From contig JAFTXW010000001.1 in assembly GCA_017461445.1 (NCBI GenBank), forward strand, positions 1-33,439: a stretch of 33,439 nt of DNA, written 5' to 3'. This document shows, in pieces, positions 24,296-32,497 of the stretch (within the stretch, counting starts at the first letter, position 1; every line of letters starts with the position of its first letter). The stretch is from Oscillospiraceae bacterium (GTDB lineage Bacteria; Bacillota; Clostridia; Oscillospirales; Oscillospiraceae). A program made the position numbers and the translations under genes. The notes below the pieces were generated by a model. That model made no database searches. It saw only the letters and a program-made list of their open reading frames with translations, and had not been told where the DNA came from.

Positions 24296-25717
24296 ATGAA
24301 AACATCCTTCAGCCGCAATTTTTCCACCATTGCCATGATATTGTTGCTGGCACTGACGGTTCTGGGCACCTCCTTTCAGGTGCTGGTGAAGGAATACCTG
24401 ACGGACACCACCATCTCCGGCCTGAAGCAGGACGCTCAGGTCATTGCCAATCTGGCGGCAGCCTACTCGGCGGAGGGCTCCCTTACCAATAAGGATTTCC
24501 TGCTGAATCTGGATGTAGCTGCCCAGGTCACCGATTCCAACGCGGTGATTTTTGACGAGGAAGGCCACGTACTGCTGTGCTCCGATGCCCTCCAGGGCTG
24601 CAAGCACCAGGGCCTGACCTTGAACCGGGAGTACCGGGATAAGGTGCTGACCCAGGGCGGTGACACGGCCACGGGCGTCATCGAGGGGCTCTACGAGGAA
24701 CACCGTTATGTGGTGGCTGTGCCCATCCAGAATGAGACGGACACCTTCGGCTTCGTCATCGTGTCCACTCCAACCGCCGCGACGGCGAACATCCTGAATA
24801 AAATTTCCAACATCTTCCTGACCACCGCCGTATTTGTGGTGCTGATCGCCGTGCTGGCGGTGAGCATTTTCGCCCGGCGGGAGAGCCGCCCCCTGCGGGA
24901 GATGGCGCGGGTAGCCAACGCCTTCGGTCACGGCGACCTGAATGCCCGGGCACGGGTGGAGGATGGCAGCAGCGAGGAAATGGAGGAGCTGGCCCTGGCC
25001 TTCAACAACATGGCGTCCAGTCTGCAAAAGAGCGAGTACCAGCGGCAGGAATTTGTCGCCAATGTGTCCCATGAGCTGAAAACCCCCATGACCACCATTT
25101 CCGGCTATGTGGACGGGATTCTGGACGGTACCATTCCCGAATCCCGGCATAAGCATTACCTGCAGATCGTGTCGGATGAAACCAAGCGGCTGAGCCGTCT
25201 GGTCCGCAGTATGCTGGATATCTCCCAGCTGCAGGATCAGGAGATCCCCGAGGAAAAGAAGATGCACTTCGACCTGGAGGAATGCGCCGGGCAGGTGCTG
25301 ATCACCTTCGAGAAGAAGATCAACGACAAGCATCTGGACGTGGATGTGGACTTCCCGGAGCATCCGGTGTATACCTTCGCCAACCGGGACTCCATCACCC
25401 AGGTGATCTACAACCTGATCGACAACGCGGTAAAATTCTGCCCCGAGGGGAAGCAGCTGGGTCTGATGATCAGGGAGGGCGGCGGCAAGGCCTACATTTC
25501 CGTCTCCAACGAGGGCGACACCATCCCCGCTGACGAGCTGCCCCTGGTTTTCGACCGGTTCCACAAGCTGGACAAATCCCGCTCCCAGAACCGGGACGGC
25601 TGGGGCCTGGGTCTTTACATCGTCAAGACCATCGTCTGCAGCCACGGAGAAAACATCTCCGTCACCAGCCGCGACGGGAAGACGGAGTTTACCTTCACAA
25701 TGCCGCTGGTAAATTGA
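24296..25717 (+). CDS. Sensor histidine kinase with extracytoplasmic domain
   Basis: A 473-residue membrane kinase. It has an N-terminal span (about 10-30), an extracytoplasmic sensor region of about 140 residues with no cysteine pair, a second span (about 175-197), a HAMP linker, the H-box FVANVSHELKTPMTT with phospho-acceptor His259, and HATPase_c motifs: N-box LIDNAVKFCP, then F-box and GWGLGLYIVKTI. It autophosphorylates and transfers phosphate to the regulator encoded 3 nt upstream. No PAS domain is seen after HAMP, unlike PhoR or WalK of Bacillus. The signal is unknown. The stop codon TGA is part of a TTGAAAA repeat. Confidence 0.92.
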   Translation: MKTSFSRNFSTIAMILLLALTVLGTSFQVLVKEYLTDTTISGLKQDAQVIANLAAAYSAEGSLTNKDFLLNLDVAAQVTDSNAVIFDEEGHVLLCSDALQGCKHQGLTLNREYRDKVLTQGGDTATGVIEGLYEEHRYVVAVPIQNETDTFGFVIVSTPTAATANILNKISNIFLTTAVFVVLIAVLAVSIFARRESRPLREMARVANAFGHGDLNARARVEDGSSEEMEELALAFNNMASSLQKSEYQRQEFVANVSHELKTPMTTISGYVDGILDGTIPESRHKHYLQIVSDETKRLSRLVRSMLDISQLQDQEIPEEKKMHFDLEECAGQVLITFEKKINDKHLDVDVDFPEHPVYTFANRDSITQVIYNLIDNAVKFCPEGKQLGLMIREGGGKAYISVSNEGDTIPADELPLVFDRFHKLDKSRSQNRDGWGLGLYIVKTIVCSHGENISVTSRDGKTEFTFTMPLVN

Positions 25718-25783
25718 AAATGGAAAATGGAAAATTGAAAATTATGTCCTTAACTTTCAATTTTCAACTTTCAATTTTCAATT
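25715..25783. repeat. TTGAAAR palindromic element, kinase-htrA gap
   Basis: TTGAAAA/TGGAAAA iterations (25711-25744) and complementary TTTCAA iterations (25753-25783). They begin in the stop codon of the kinase gene. No inner hairpin is present. Confidence 0.8.
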
Positions 25784-25823
25784 CGTCCACCATCGCATTT
25801 TATTTTATTTCGAGGTCTCTATT

Positions 25824-27089
25824 ATGGACGAACGCAATTACGACCATCCCTGGGATGACAGTGTATACGGCACCGGGCGGACGGAGCCGCCCAAGAGCCG
25901 GGGCGGCATCATTGCCCTGCTGCTGATCCTGGTCATCTTCCTGTGCGGCATCATTACGGTGCTGGGCATCCTGAATATCAAGCTGTTCAACCAGCTCAAT
26001 ACCCTGGAGGAAGAGGGCCTGTCCATCGCTTATATCGAGAATGAGCCGGAGAATACCGATGGGCTTATGTCCCTGTCGGATACCGTCCCCACCACCGTTC
26101 CCACGGAGCCGGGCGGGGCTTATCCCTCCATCGACCTGCAGCCCTCCCCAAAATCCGAGGACAATATCCCCCAGGAGGGCGGCAAGCCTCTGCAGGACAT
26201 TTACGAGGATAACATCCGGTCAGTGGTGTCTATCAGCTGCCGGCTTACCGGCGGCAGCACCGCAGGCACCGGCGTGATCCTCTCCAGGAACGGCTACATC
26301 GTCACCAACGCCCATGTGGTGGATGGGGCGGCGGAGGTATCCGTGCGGCTCACCGACGACCGGGAGTTCCCGGCCCAGATCGTGGGTGCGGATGAAATTT
26401 CCGACCTGGCGGTGCTGCTGATCCAGGCGGAGGACCTCTCGCCTGCCCAGTTCGGCGACTCCGGAAGCCTGCGGGTGGGCGACTCCGTGACGGCCATCGG
26501 CGACCCCCTGGGCGTGGAATTCCGGGGCACCTATACCAACGGCATCGTCTCCGCCATCAACCGGGACGTGACCGTGGACGGCCGCACCATGACCCTGATC
26601 CAGACCAACGCCGCCCTGAACTCCGGCAATTCCGGCGGGCCTCTCATCAACTGCTACGGTCAGGTCATCGGCATCAACACCATGAAGATCGGTGCCTTCA
26701 CCGATTCCGCAGGCGTGGAGGGTCTGGGCTTCGCCATTCCCAGCGTTACTGTCAAGGACATTGTGGAGCAGATCATTGCCCAGGGCTATGTGTCCGGGCG
26801 GCCCACCCTGGGCATCGAGGGCGAAAGCCTGGATACCTTCTACCAGTATTACTACCGGATGCCTGCGGGCCTGTTCATCACCGGCGTGGACCGGGGCAGC
26901 TACGCCGAGCGTTCCGGCATCGAGGAAGGTGACATCCTGATCTATGTGGACGACATCCGCATCACCTCCTTGGACGAGCTGAACAGAGCCATCTACGCCC
27001 ATGAGGTGGGCGACACCGTCACCGTCACCATCTACCGCGGCGGAAAAACCGCCAGCGTGGAGCTGATCCTGACGGAGGACAAAGGCTAA
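25824..27089 (+). CDS. HtrA/DegP-like membrane serine protease with PDZ domain
   Basis: A 421-residue protein: a 28-residue basic/acidic N-terminus, one membrane span (about 29-51), a Pro/Ser/Thr-rich linker (about 72-120), a trypsin-like domain with His164 in TNAHVV, Asp194 in SDLAVL and Ser270 in GNSGGP, and one PDZ domain with LGIEG and LFITGVDRGSYAERSGIEEGD-like order. HtrA-type proteases degrade or refold misfolded extracytoplasmic proteins. Gene order regulator-kinase-protease suggests that the two-component system controls an envelope stress response. Ribosome site GAGG lies 9 nt upstream. The membrane anchor argues against a secreted DegP form. Confidence 0.92.
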   Translation: MDERNYDHPWDDSVYGTGRTEPPKSRGGIIALLLILVIFLCGIITVLGILNIKLFNQLNTLEEEGLSIAYIENEPENTDGLMSLSDTVPTTVPTEPGGAYPSIDLQPSPKSEDNIPQEGGKPLQDIYEDNIRSVVSISCRLTGGSTAGTGVILSRNGYIVTNAHVVDGAAEVSVRLTDDREFPAQIVGADEISDLAVLLIQAEDLSPAQFGDSGSLRVGDSVTAIGDPLGVEFRGTYTNGIVSAINRDVTVDGRTMTLIQTNAALNSGNSGGPLINCYGQVIGINTMKIGAFTDSAGVEGLGFAIPSVTVKDIVEQIIAQGYVSGRPTLGIEGESLDTFYQYYYRMPAGLFITGVDRGSYAERSGIEEGDILIYVDDIRITSLDELNRAIYAHEVGDTVTVTIYRGGKTASVELILTEDKG

Positions 27090-27090
27090 G

Positions 27091-27170
27091 AAAAATGCAG
27101 AATGCAGAATGCAAAGTGCAAAATTCTTGCCAAATCATTCTGCATTCTGCACTCTGCATTTTGCATTTTT
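27091..27170. repeat. Palindromic repeat, TGCARAR family (copy 2)
   Basis: Left arm (about 27091-27123) and right arm (about 27136-27170) each have four or five 7-nt TGCARAR units. It starts 1 nt after the htrA stop and ends just at the ribosome site of the thioesterase gene. Confidence 0.8.
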
Positions 27171-27181
27171 GAGGTATAAGT

Positions 27182-27916
27182 ATGGAACCCCTATATGTAC
27201 AAAATTTTGAGATCACAGACATTGCGGTGGACCGCTATGGGCGGATGAAGCCCAGCATGATCCTGTTCATTGCCCAGGAGGTGGCAGGCATGCACTGCAC
27301 CGAGCTGAGCGTGGACTATGACACCCTGGCAAAGCGGCGGATGTTCTGGGCCGTCACCCGGCACCGGGTTCAAATCAGCCGCCTGCCCCGCCGGGGCGAG
27401 ACCATCCGTGTGGAGACCTGGCCCATGCCCACCACCCGGGTGGCTTACCCCAGAAGCGTCGTGGCCTACGATGAAGCGGGCAACGAATGCTTCCGCTCCA
27501 TCAGCATCTGGGTGCTGATGGATTTGGACACCCGGAGCATGATCCTCCCCGGCAAGAGCGGTATCAGCGTCGTGGGCAGCCTCCGGGGCATGGAGCTGTC
27601 GGCTCCCACGGGCCTGGCGGCGAAGGAGTTGTTCAACCGCCGCAGCCGCCCGGTCTGCTTCACCGACCTGGACCGGAACGGCCACATGAACAACACCCGC
27701 TATCTCGACTGGATCGACGACCTGCTGCCCAGTGCTTTCCATGAGCAGCACACCATGAAGGAATTCACCGTCTGCTACCTCTCCGAAGCCCGGGAGGGCC
27801 AGGAGCTGGAGCTGTGCTGGGACTTCCTGGAGGAGGGCTGCGTCCAGGTGGATGCCCACCGAAAGACCGAAGACAAGGACGAGCGCATCTTCGCCGCAAG
27901 AATTTTGTTTGATTAA
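27182..27916 (+). CDS. Acyl-ACP thioesterase (FatA/FatB-like, double hotdog)
   Basis: A 244-residue protein of the acyl-ACP thioesterase family. The N-terminal hotdog carries the RYGRMKPSMILFIAQE segment; the C-terminal hotdog contains DLDRNGHMNNTRYLDWIDD, whose Asp, Asn and His/Glu-type residues form the catalytic site. Such enzymes hydrolyse acyl-ACP to free fatty acid and are widespread in gut Clostridia. Chain-length preference cannot be read from sequence. GAGG at 27171-27174 is 7 nt before the ATG and sits directly at the edge of a palindromic repeat. A terminator hairpin follows at 27963-28001. Confidence 0.87.
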   Translation: MEPLYVQNFEITDIAVDRYGRMKPSMILFIAQEVAGMHCTELSVDYDTLAKRRMFWAVTRHRVQISRLPRRGETIRVETWPMPTTRVAYPRSVVAYDEAGNECFRSISIWVLMDLDTRSMILPGKSGISVVGSLRGMELSAPTGLAAKELFNRRSRPVCFTDLDRNGHMNNTRYLDWIDDLLPSAFHEQHTMKEFTVCYLSEAREGQELELCWDFLEEGCVQVDAHRKTEDKDERIFAARILFD

Positions 27917-27962
27917 GCACGGCAGGATTGTTGTAACCTTATATATTTTATGTAAATCTAGT

Positions 27963-28001
27963 AAATCTCCACAGGTATGTGCAAACCTGTGGAGATTTTT
28001 T
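27963..28001 (+). terminator. Terminator of the thioesterase gene
   Basis: A perfect 14-bp stem (AAATCTCCACAGGT with its complement), 8-nt loop, then T6. The stem arms themselves contain TCTCCACA, a DnaA-box-like sequence. Confidence 0.8.
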
Positions 28002-28024
28002 GGTACCCCTCAAAATTCCCCTGA

Positions 28025-28081
28025 TTCTCCACAGATTTTTGGGGGTACCCCTGTGGAAAAAGCTGTGGAGAATGTGGATAA
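28025..28081. other. Second DnaA-box cluster
   Basis: Four strong boxes within 57 bp: TTCTCCACA (28025-28033, +), TTTTCCACA (28060-28052, -), TTCTCCACA (28072-28064, -) and the perfect consensus TTATCCACA (28081-28073, -). The last three are on one strand and closely spaced. An AT-rich stretch with TTACATAAT/ATTATGTAA arms follows at 28110-28129. It lies about 10 kb from dnaA, in the 348-nt gap between the converging thioesterase and oadB genes, where no gene is seen. Confidence 0.78.
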
Positions 28082-28212
28082 CTCATTTTTTAGGGGTGTT
28101 ACAAAAAGTTACATAATAAATTATGTAAACTAATAAAGCACACCAACGCATGAGAAAACCTCTTCCCCACAGGGGAAGCCATGGGTGCTGCTGTGCAAGT
28201 GTGTTATAAGGA

Positions 28213-28243
28213 TAAAAAAATCCCGCTCCGGGTGGAGCGGGAT
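28213..28243 (-). terminator. Terminator of the oad operon
   Basis: ATCCCGCTCC and its complement form a perfect 10-bp stem with a GGGT/ACCC loop, followed on the minus strand by T7. It lies 22 nt after the oadB stop. Confidence 0.88.
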
Positions 28244-28264
28244 GTATTTGACCAAAACGCCGAC

Positions 28265-29497
28265 TTAACCGAAAACGGAGAGCAGGAAGCCTGCGGCGAT
28301 GGCGGAGCCGATGACACCGGCCACGTTGGGGCCCATGGCGTGCATCAGCAGGAAGTTGGAGGGGTTGTTCTTCTGACCGACCAGGTTAGCAACACGGGCA
28401 GCCATAGGAACGGCGGAAACGCCGGCGGAACCGATCAGGGGGTTGACCTTGTTGCCGGTAGCCTTGCACATGACCAGGCCGCCCAGCAGGCCGCCTGCGG
28501 TGGACAGGCCGAAGGCCACAACACCCAGGACAACGATGGACAGGGTCCGGACGGTCAGGAAGTTGGTTCCCACCATGGTTGCGCCCACGGAGGTGGACAG
28601 CATGATGGTGACGATGTTCATCAGGGCGTTCTGTGCGGTGTCGGACATACGGTCAGTGCAGCCGGTCTCCTTGAACAGGTTGCCCAGCATCAGGCAGCCG
28701 ATCAGGGGAGCGGTGTCGGGCAGCAGCAGTGCCACGAAGATGGTGACCAGGATGGGGAAGATGATCTTCTCGGCCTTGGAGACCACACGGGTCTGAACCA
28801 TCTTGATCTTCCGCTGCTCGGGGGTGGTCATCAGGTTCATGATGGGGGGCTGGATCAGGGGGATCAGAGCCATGTAGGAGTAAGCTGCCACGGCGATGGC
28901 ACCCAGCAGATGGGGAGCCAGCTTGGTGGTCAGGAAGATGGCGGTGGGGCCGTCCGCGCCGCCGATGATGCCGATGGAGGCAGCCTCAGGGCCGGTAAAG
29001 CCCAGTTCGGGGGAGATCAGGTTCAGGGCAACCGCGCCGAAGAAGGCGGCGAAAACGCCCAGCTGAGCGGCAGCACCCAGCAGCAGGGACTTGGGATTGG
29101 ACAGCAGAGGGCCGAAGTCGGTCATGGCACCAACGCCCATGAAAATCAGACAGGGATAAACGGATGTTTTAACGCCGATGTACAGGATATCCAGCAGGCC
29201 GCCATCACGCATGATGGCACCGAAGCTGTGAAATGCTGCGTTACTGGGATCCATGAACGCATCCCACAGCTCCTGATGGTACAGGCCGCCCATGGGCAGG
29301 TTGGTCAGCAGACAGCCGAAGGCAATGCCGACCATCAGAAGGGGCTCGAACTGCTTGACGATGCCCAGGTACAGCAGCAAACAGGCGATGGCCAGCATCA
29401 CCAGGTTCTGCCAGCCGCCGTCACCAAAGCCGGCGGACAGGGCAGCAAAGCCGGAGGTATTCCACAGCTTTAAGAGAACTTCACCAACATTGATCAT
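28265..29497 (-). CDS. oadB: Oxaloacetate decarboxylase beta subunit, sodium pump
   Basis: A 410-residue integral membrane protein with about nine to eleven hydrophobic spans. The GGADGPTAIF motif holds Asp182, equivalent to the Na+-binding Asp203 of the Klebsiella enzyme, and GSAGVSAVPMAARV is the second conserved site. The beta subunit decarboxylates carboxybiotin and couples it to sodium export. The N-terminal region is typical of the short forms shared by oxaloacetate, methylmalonyl-CoA and glutaconyl-CoA decarboxylases, so the substrate is decided by the alpha subunit at 30688-32073. It is the last gene of the operon, 11 nt after the biotin carrier, with AAGGAGG before the start. Confidence 0.94.
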   Translation of the reverse strand: MINVGEVLLKLWNTSGFAALSAGFGDGGWQNLVMLAIACLLLYLGIVKQFEPLLMVGIAFGCLLTNLPMGGLYHQELWDAFMDPSNAAFHSFGAIMRDGGLLDILYIGVKTSVYPCLIFMGVGAMTDFGPLLSNPKSLLLGAAAQLGVFAAFFGAVALNLISPELGFTGPEAASIGIIGGADGPTAIFLTTKLAPHLLGAIAVAAYSYMALIPLIQPPIMNLMTTPEQRKIKMVQTRVVSKAEKIIFPILVTIFVALLLPDTAPLIGCLMLGNLFKETGCTDRMSDTAQNALMNIVTIMLSTSVGATMVGTNFLTVRTLSIVVLGVVAFGLSTAGGLLGGLVMCKATGNKVNPLIGSAGVSAVPMAARVANLVGQKNNPSNFLLMHAMGPNVAGVIGSAIAAGFLLSVFG

Positions 29498-29508
29498 TGT
29501 CTGCCTCC

Positions 29509-30252
29509 TTAGTTGAGGACGACCATGGTTGCGCCGGTGTCAACAGTGGAGCCCTTGGAAACCAGAACCTGAGCAACGGTGCCGGAGCAGGGGGCGAAGA
29601 TCTCGTTCTCCATCTTCATGGCCTCCAGGACCACCAGCAGGTCGCCTTCCTTAACAGCCTGACCGGGCTGAACAGCCACCTTCAGGATGTTGCCGGGCAT
29701 GGGAGCGGTGACAGCCTCACCGGCCACGGGAGCGGCAGGAGCAGCCACAGGAGCGGGTGCAGCGGCAGGAGCGGGTGCGGCCACGGGTGCGGGCGCGGCA
29801 ACAGGTGCGGGAGCGGCCACGGGAGCGGCAGCAACAGCCACGCCGCCGATGACTACCAGAGCGGCACCGGTATCAACGGTGGAGCCCTTAGCCACGGGCA
29901 CAGCGGTAACGGTGCCTGCGCAGGGAGCGTAGATCTCGTTCTCCATCTTCATGGCTTCCAGAACCACCAGCAGATCGCCTTCCTTGACGGTCTGGCCCAC
30001 GGTGACATTGACCTTCAGGATGTTGCCGGGCATGGGGGCGGCAACGGTCTCGCCGCCGGTGACATTCACAGCGGGAGCGGCGGGTGCGGCAGCGGGAGCA
30101 GCCACGGGAGCGGCAGCAGGTGCTGCGGCTACGGGAGCAGCCACAGGAGCGGCTGCGGGAGCAAATGCCTCGTATTCGGCAACGCACATGGCCTTGCCTG
30201 CTTCGACCTCCACCTCGTAGGTGCGGCCGTTCAGGGTCACTTTGTATTTCAT
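29509..30252 (-). CDS. Biotin carrier protein with two biotinyl domains
   Basis: A 247-residue protein. After [17 protein letters not shown] (a start typical of decarboxylase biotin carriers) comes an Ala/Pro linker (30-61), a first biotinyl domain with EAMKMEN (Lys102), a second Ala/Pro linker (about 138-177), and a second biotinyl domain with EAMKMEN (Lys213). Each AMKM lysine should be biotinylated by BirA. The domains carry carboxybiotin from the alpha to the beta subunit. A single domain is usual; the duplication is odd. The two domains are also close at DNA level. It lies 3 nt after oadG and 11 nt before oadB. Confidence 0.92.
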   Translation of the reverse strand: MKYKVTLNGRTYEVEVEAGKAMCVAEYEAFAPAAAPVAAPVAAAPAAAPVAAPAAAPAAPAVNVTGGETVAAPMPGNILKVNVTVGQTVKEGDLLVVLEAMKMENEIYAPCAGTVTAVPVAKGSTVDTGAALVVIGGVAVAAAPVAAPAPVAAPAPVAAPAPAAAPAPVAAPAAPVAGEAVTAPMPGNILKVAVQPGQAVKEGDLLVVLEAMKMENEIFAPCSGTVAQVLVSKGSTVDTGATMVVLN

Positions 30253-30255
30253 GAT

Positions 30256-30675
30256 TTACTTGACCTCCTTGATGGAAATGAAGCGCAGCTCATTCAGGGG
30301 CTTGCCCATCTTGTTGGCTACGATTGCCATGATCATGGCAGCAGTCTTGGGGGGAACATCATAGATCTTCACCTTGCCGGCGGTGCCGGGGGCGGGATCA
30401 GTGGATGCCGCGGGAGCGGCCATGGGGACTACCGCGGGAGCGGCAGCCACAGGGGGCACATTGGCGGGCATGGTGACCTTGGCAGCGGCGGCAGTCTCAG
30501 CAGCCTTCTGATCCTTGGCAATGAAGTATTTGCCCATTGCCATAATGACCAGCTGCAGCGCGATCAGACCGACGAAAACCACAACATAGCCCAGAACAGC
30601 CACGATGGCGGCATTCAGGATACTGATGTTGATCAGATCCACAGAGTTTTCAACGGTAGCGGCAAGAATCGTCAT
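30256..30675 (-). CDS. oadG: Oxaloacetate decarboxylase gamma-like subunit
   Basis: A 139-residue protein with one N-terminal membrane span (about 16-45), a polar/Ala-rich stretch, an Ala/Pro linker (about 75-97) and a soluble C-terminal segment ending PLNELRFISIKEVK. It fits the OadG/MmdD family, the small subunit that holds the alpha and beta subunits together and helps assembly. Identity comes mainly from position between oadA and the biotin carrier plus topology; the C-terminal segment may be a docking domain. AAGGAGG precedes the ATG. Spacing to oadA is 12 nt. Confidence 0.82.
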   Translation of the reverse strand: MTILAATVENSVDLINISILNAAIVAVLGYVVVFVGLIALQLVIMAMGKYFIAKDQKAAETAAAAKVTMPANVPPVAAAPAVVPMAAPAASTDPAPGTAGKVKIYDVPPKTAAMIMAIVANKMGKPLNELRFISIKEVK

Positions 30676-30687
30676 ACTCCTGCCTCC

Positions 30688-32073
30688 TTAGCACTCCACG
30701 ATGGAGTAGGTAGCTTCGTTCTCTTCCCGGATATTGCGCTCCTCCAGGAACTTCTCAGCCAGGTTGGGGAAAGCGATGTAGCTCAGCACATCCTCGTCGG
30801 ACTTTGCCAGGCCCTGCAGCTTCTTGCGGGTGTCCTCAACAACGGGCTTCAGGGTGTCGGCATAGCGGACGGTCAGGGGCTGCTCGTCGCCCAGGATCTG
30901 CTTCTGGATCTCGGGGTTGATGGGAGCGGGGGTCTTGCCGTACTCGCCGCGGCAGTAAGCCTTGATCTCCTTGGAGACGGACTTGTAACGCTTGCCGTCC
31001 AGCACGTTGCGCACAGCCTGCACGCCGACCATCTGAGAGGTGGGGGTGACCAGGGGAGGATAGCCCATGTCCTCGCGGACCTTGGGGGTCTCGACCAGGA
31101 CTTCGTCGAAGCGGTCCAGAGCGTTGACCTGCTTCAGCTGGCTCAGCAGGTTGGAGAGCATGCCGCCGGGGATCTGGTAGGTCAGGCACTGGGTATCGGT
31201 GGCCATGGACTTGGGCATCAGGGTGCCGTCCTTGACAAAGTCGTCACGAACGCCCTTGAAGTAGTCGGCCATCTTCTTGGTCATCTTGTCGTCCAGGTCA
31301 ACCTCGTAGCCCAGCTGGCGCAGTGCGTAGGCCAGGGTCTCGGTAGCGGGCTGGCTGGTGCCGCCGGAGAAGGGGGAGATGGCGGTGTCAATGATGTCCA
31401 CACCGGCTTCCACAGCCTTCAGGTAGGTCATGAAGGCCAGACCGGTGGTGGAGTGGGTGTGCAGGTCAATGGGCAGGTCGGGGGTGGCGTCCTTGATGGC
31501 GGAGACCAGGTCGTAAGCCTCCTGGGGGCCCATGATGCCGGCCATGTCCTTGATGCAGATGGTGGATGCGCCCATTTCCTTCAGCTCCTTGACCATCTCC
31601 ACATACTTCTTGTGGGTGTGGACGGGGCTGGTGGTGTAGGAGATGGTGCCGGAAGCGATGGCACCGGCGTTGACGGTAGCTTCCATAGCCACCTTCAGGT
31701 TGTTGGTGTCGTTCAGAGCGTCGAAGATACGGATGATGTCCATGCCGTTCTCGACAGCCTTCTTGACGAAGAGCTTGACGAAGTCATCGGGATAGTGGGA
31801 GTAACCCAGCACGTTCTGACCGCGCAGCAGCATCTGCAGCTTGGTGTTGGGCACGGCGGCGCGGATCTTGCGCAGACGCTCCCAGGGATCTTCGTTCAGG
31901 TAGCGCAGGCAGACGTCAAAGGTTGCGCCGCCCCAGCACTCGATGGCGTAGTAGCCGACCTTGTCGATGGTTTCCAGCATGGGCTCGAACTTCTCGAAAG
32001 GCAGGCGGGTTGCGATCAGAGACTGGTTTGCGTCACGCAGAACAGTCTCCACAAACTGAACTTTTTGAGCCAT
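30688..32073 (-). CDS. oadA: Oxaloacetate decarboxylase alpha, carboxyltransferase
   Basis: A 461-residue HMGL-like TIM-barrel carboxyltransferase. It has the metal-site Asp14 in LRDANQSL, RGQNVLGY, the biotin-accepting Lys region CIKDMAG, and the metal-binding HTHSTTG. The family transfers CO2 from oxaloacetate to biotin, leaving pyruvate. The protein ends after the PYC_OADA accessory domain and lacks the C-terminal biotinyl domain of Klebsiella OadA; the biotin domains are on a separate gene. ATG 32073 has GGAGG upstream; a longer in-frame start is unlikely. The alternative label, pyruvate carboxylase subunit B, is disfavoured by the oadB/oadG neighbours. Confidence 0.93.
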   Translation of the reverse strand: MAQKVQFVETVLRDANQSLIATRLPFEKFEPMLETIDKVGYYAIECWGGATFDVCLRYLNEDPWERLRKIRAAVPNTKLQMLLRGQNVLGYSHYPDDFVKLFVKKAVENGMDIIRIFDALNDTNNLKVAMEATVNAGAIASGTISYTTSPVHTHKKYVEMVKELKEMGASTICIKDMAGIMGPQEAYDLVSAIKDATPDLPIDLHTHSTTGLAFMTYLKAVEAGVDIIDTAISPFSGGTSQPATETLAYALRQLGYEVDLDDKMTKKMADYFKGVRDDFVKDGTLMPKSMATDTQCLTYQIPGGMLSNLLSQLKQVNALDRFDEVLVETPKVREDMGYPPLVTPTSQMVGVQAVRNVLDGKRYKSVSKEIKAYCRGEYGKTPAPINPEIQKQILGDEQPLTVRYADTLKPVVEDTRKKLQGLAKSDEDVLSYIAFPNLAEKFLEERNIREENEATYSIVEC

Positions 32074-32152
32074 TTTGTATGTAACCTCCGTAGAATGGAT
32101 TTTTATGGACGCGGTCAAAAAAATTTTTGACGCCTCCGGATATATTTTTTAG

Positions 32153-32180
32153 ACCAACCGGAGATCAAAAAACGGTTGGT
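32153..32180. promoter_or_regulatory. Inverted repeat in the oadA leader
   Basis: ACCAACCG (32153-32160) and CGGTTGGT (32173-32180), extended by A6/T6 tracts to about 15 bp with one bulge. It lies about 95 nt into the predicted oadA leader and could be an operator or RNA switch hairpin. Confidence 0.45.
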
Positions 32181-32280
32181 TAAAAAACACAAGAAGTGAA
32201 GGGAAAAAATCCAGATTATTGCGCAGAAAATAGAACTTTTCTGGCTAAAATCTCAAGAAGTCCCAATCTCCACCAAAATA

Positions 32281-32309
32281 ATAATAGCACAAAGACACAC
32301 AAAAGTAAA
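32281..32309 (-). promoter_or_regulatory. Promoter of the oad operon
   Basis: On the minus strand TTTACT (32309-32304), 17-nt spacer, TATTAT (32286-32281). It implies a leader of about 200 nt before oadA. Confidence 0.6.
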
Positions 32310-32385
32310 TAGAGAAAATGGTTTTTTCGATATAAAATTACCGTATTTTCCGGCTGTTTTTTAATGGTTTTGCATGCACCGTCTT

Positions 32386-32415
32386 TGTAGGGCGGGGGCA
32401 TGCCCCCGCCCTACA
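32386..32415. repeat. GTAGGG-ended 30-bp perfect palindrome
   Basis: TGTAGGGCGGGGGCA is followed directly by its exact complement, with no loop. It lies between the divergent oadA and pckA promoters. The rest of the 557-nt gap (32074-32630) holds these two promoters and leaders and no gene. Confidence 0.85.
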
Positions 32416-32497
32416 GTACAATTGTGGGGGTGGATGCAATTTCCGTATCGCTCATAACGCGTCTGTAAACTTCCTGTAAATCTGTTCATTTTACATA

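Noticed and set aside
29497-32130. An 877-codon plus-strand frame, Gly/His-rich, opposite the oad operon
   Set aside because: It is the antisense of Ala/Pro-rich coding DNA and of oadA. The apparent repeats come from the Ala/Pro linkers.
3364-32415. Repeats as a CRISPR array or as insertion sequences
   Set aside because: They are palindromes scattered one per gap, with no unique spacers of constant length and no cas or transposase gene in the window.
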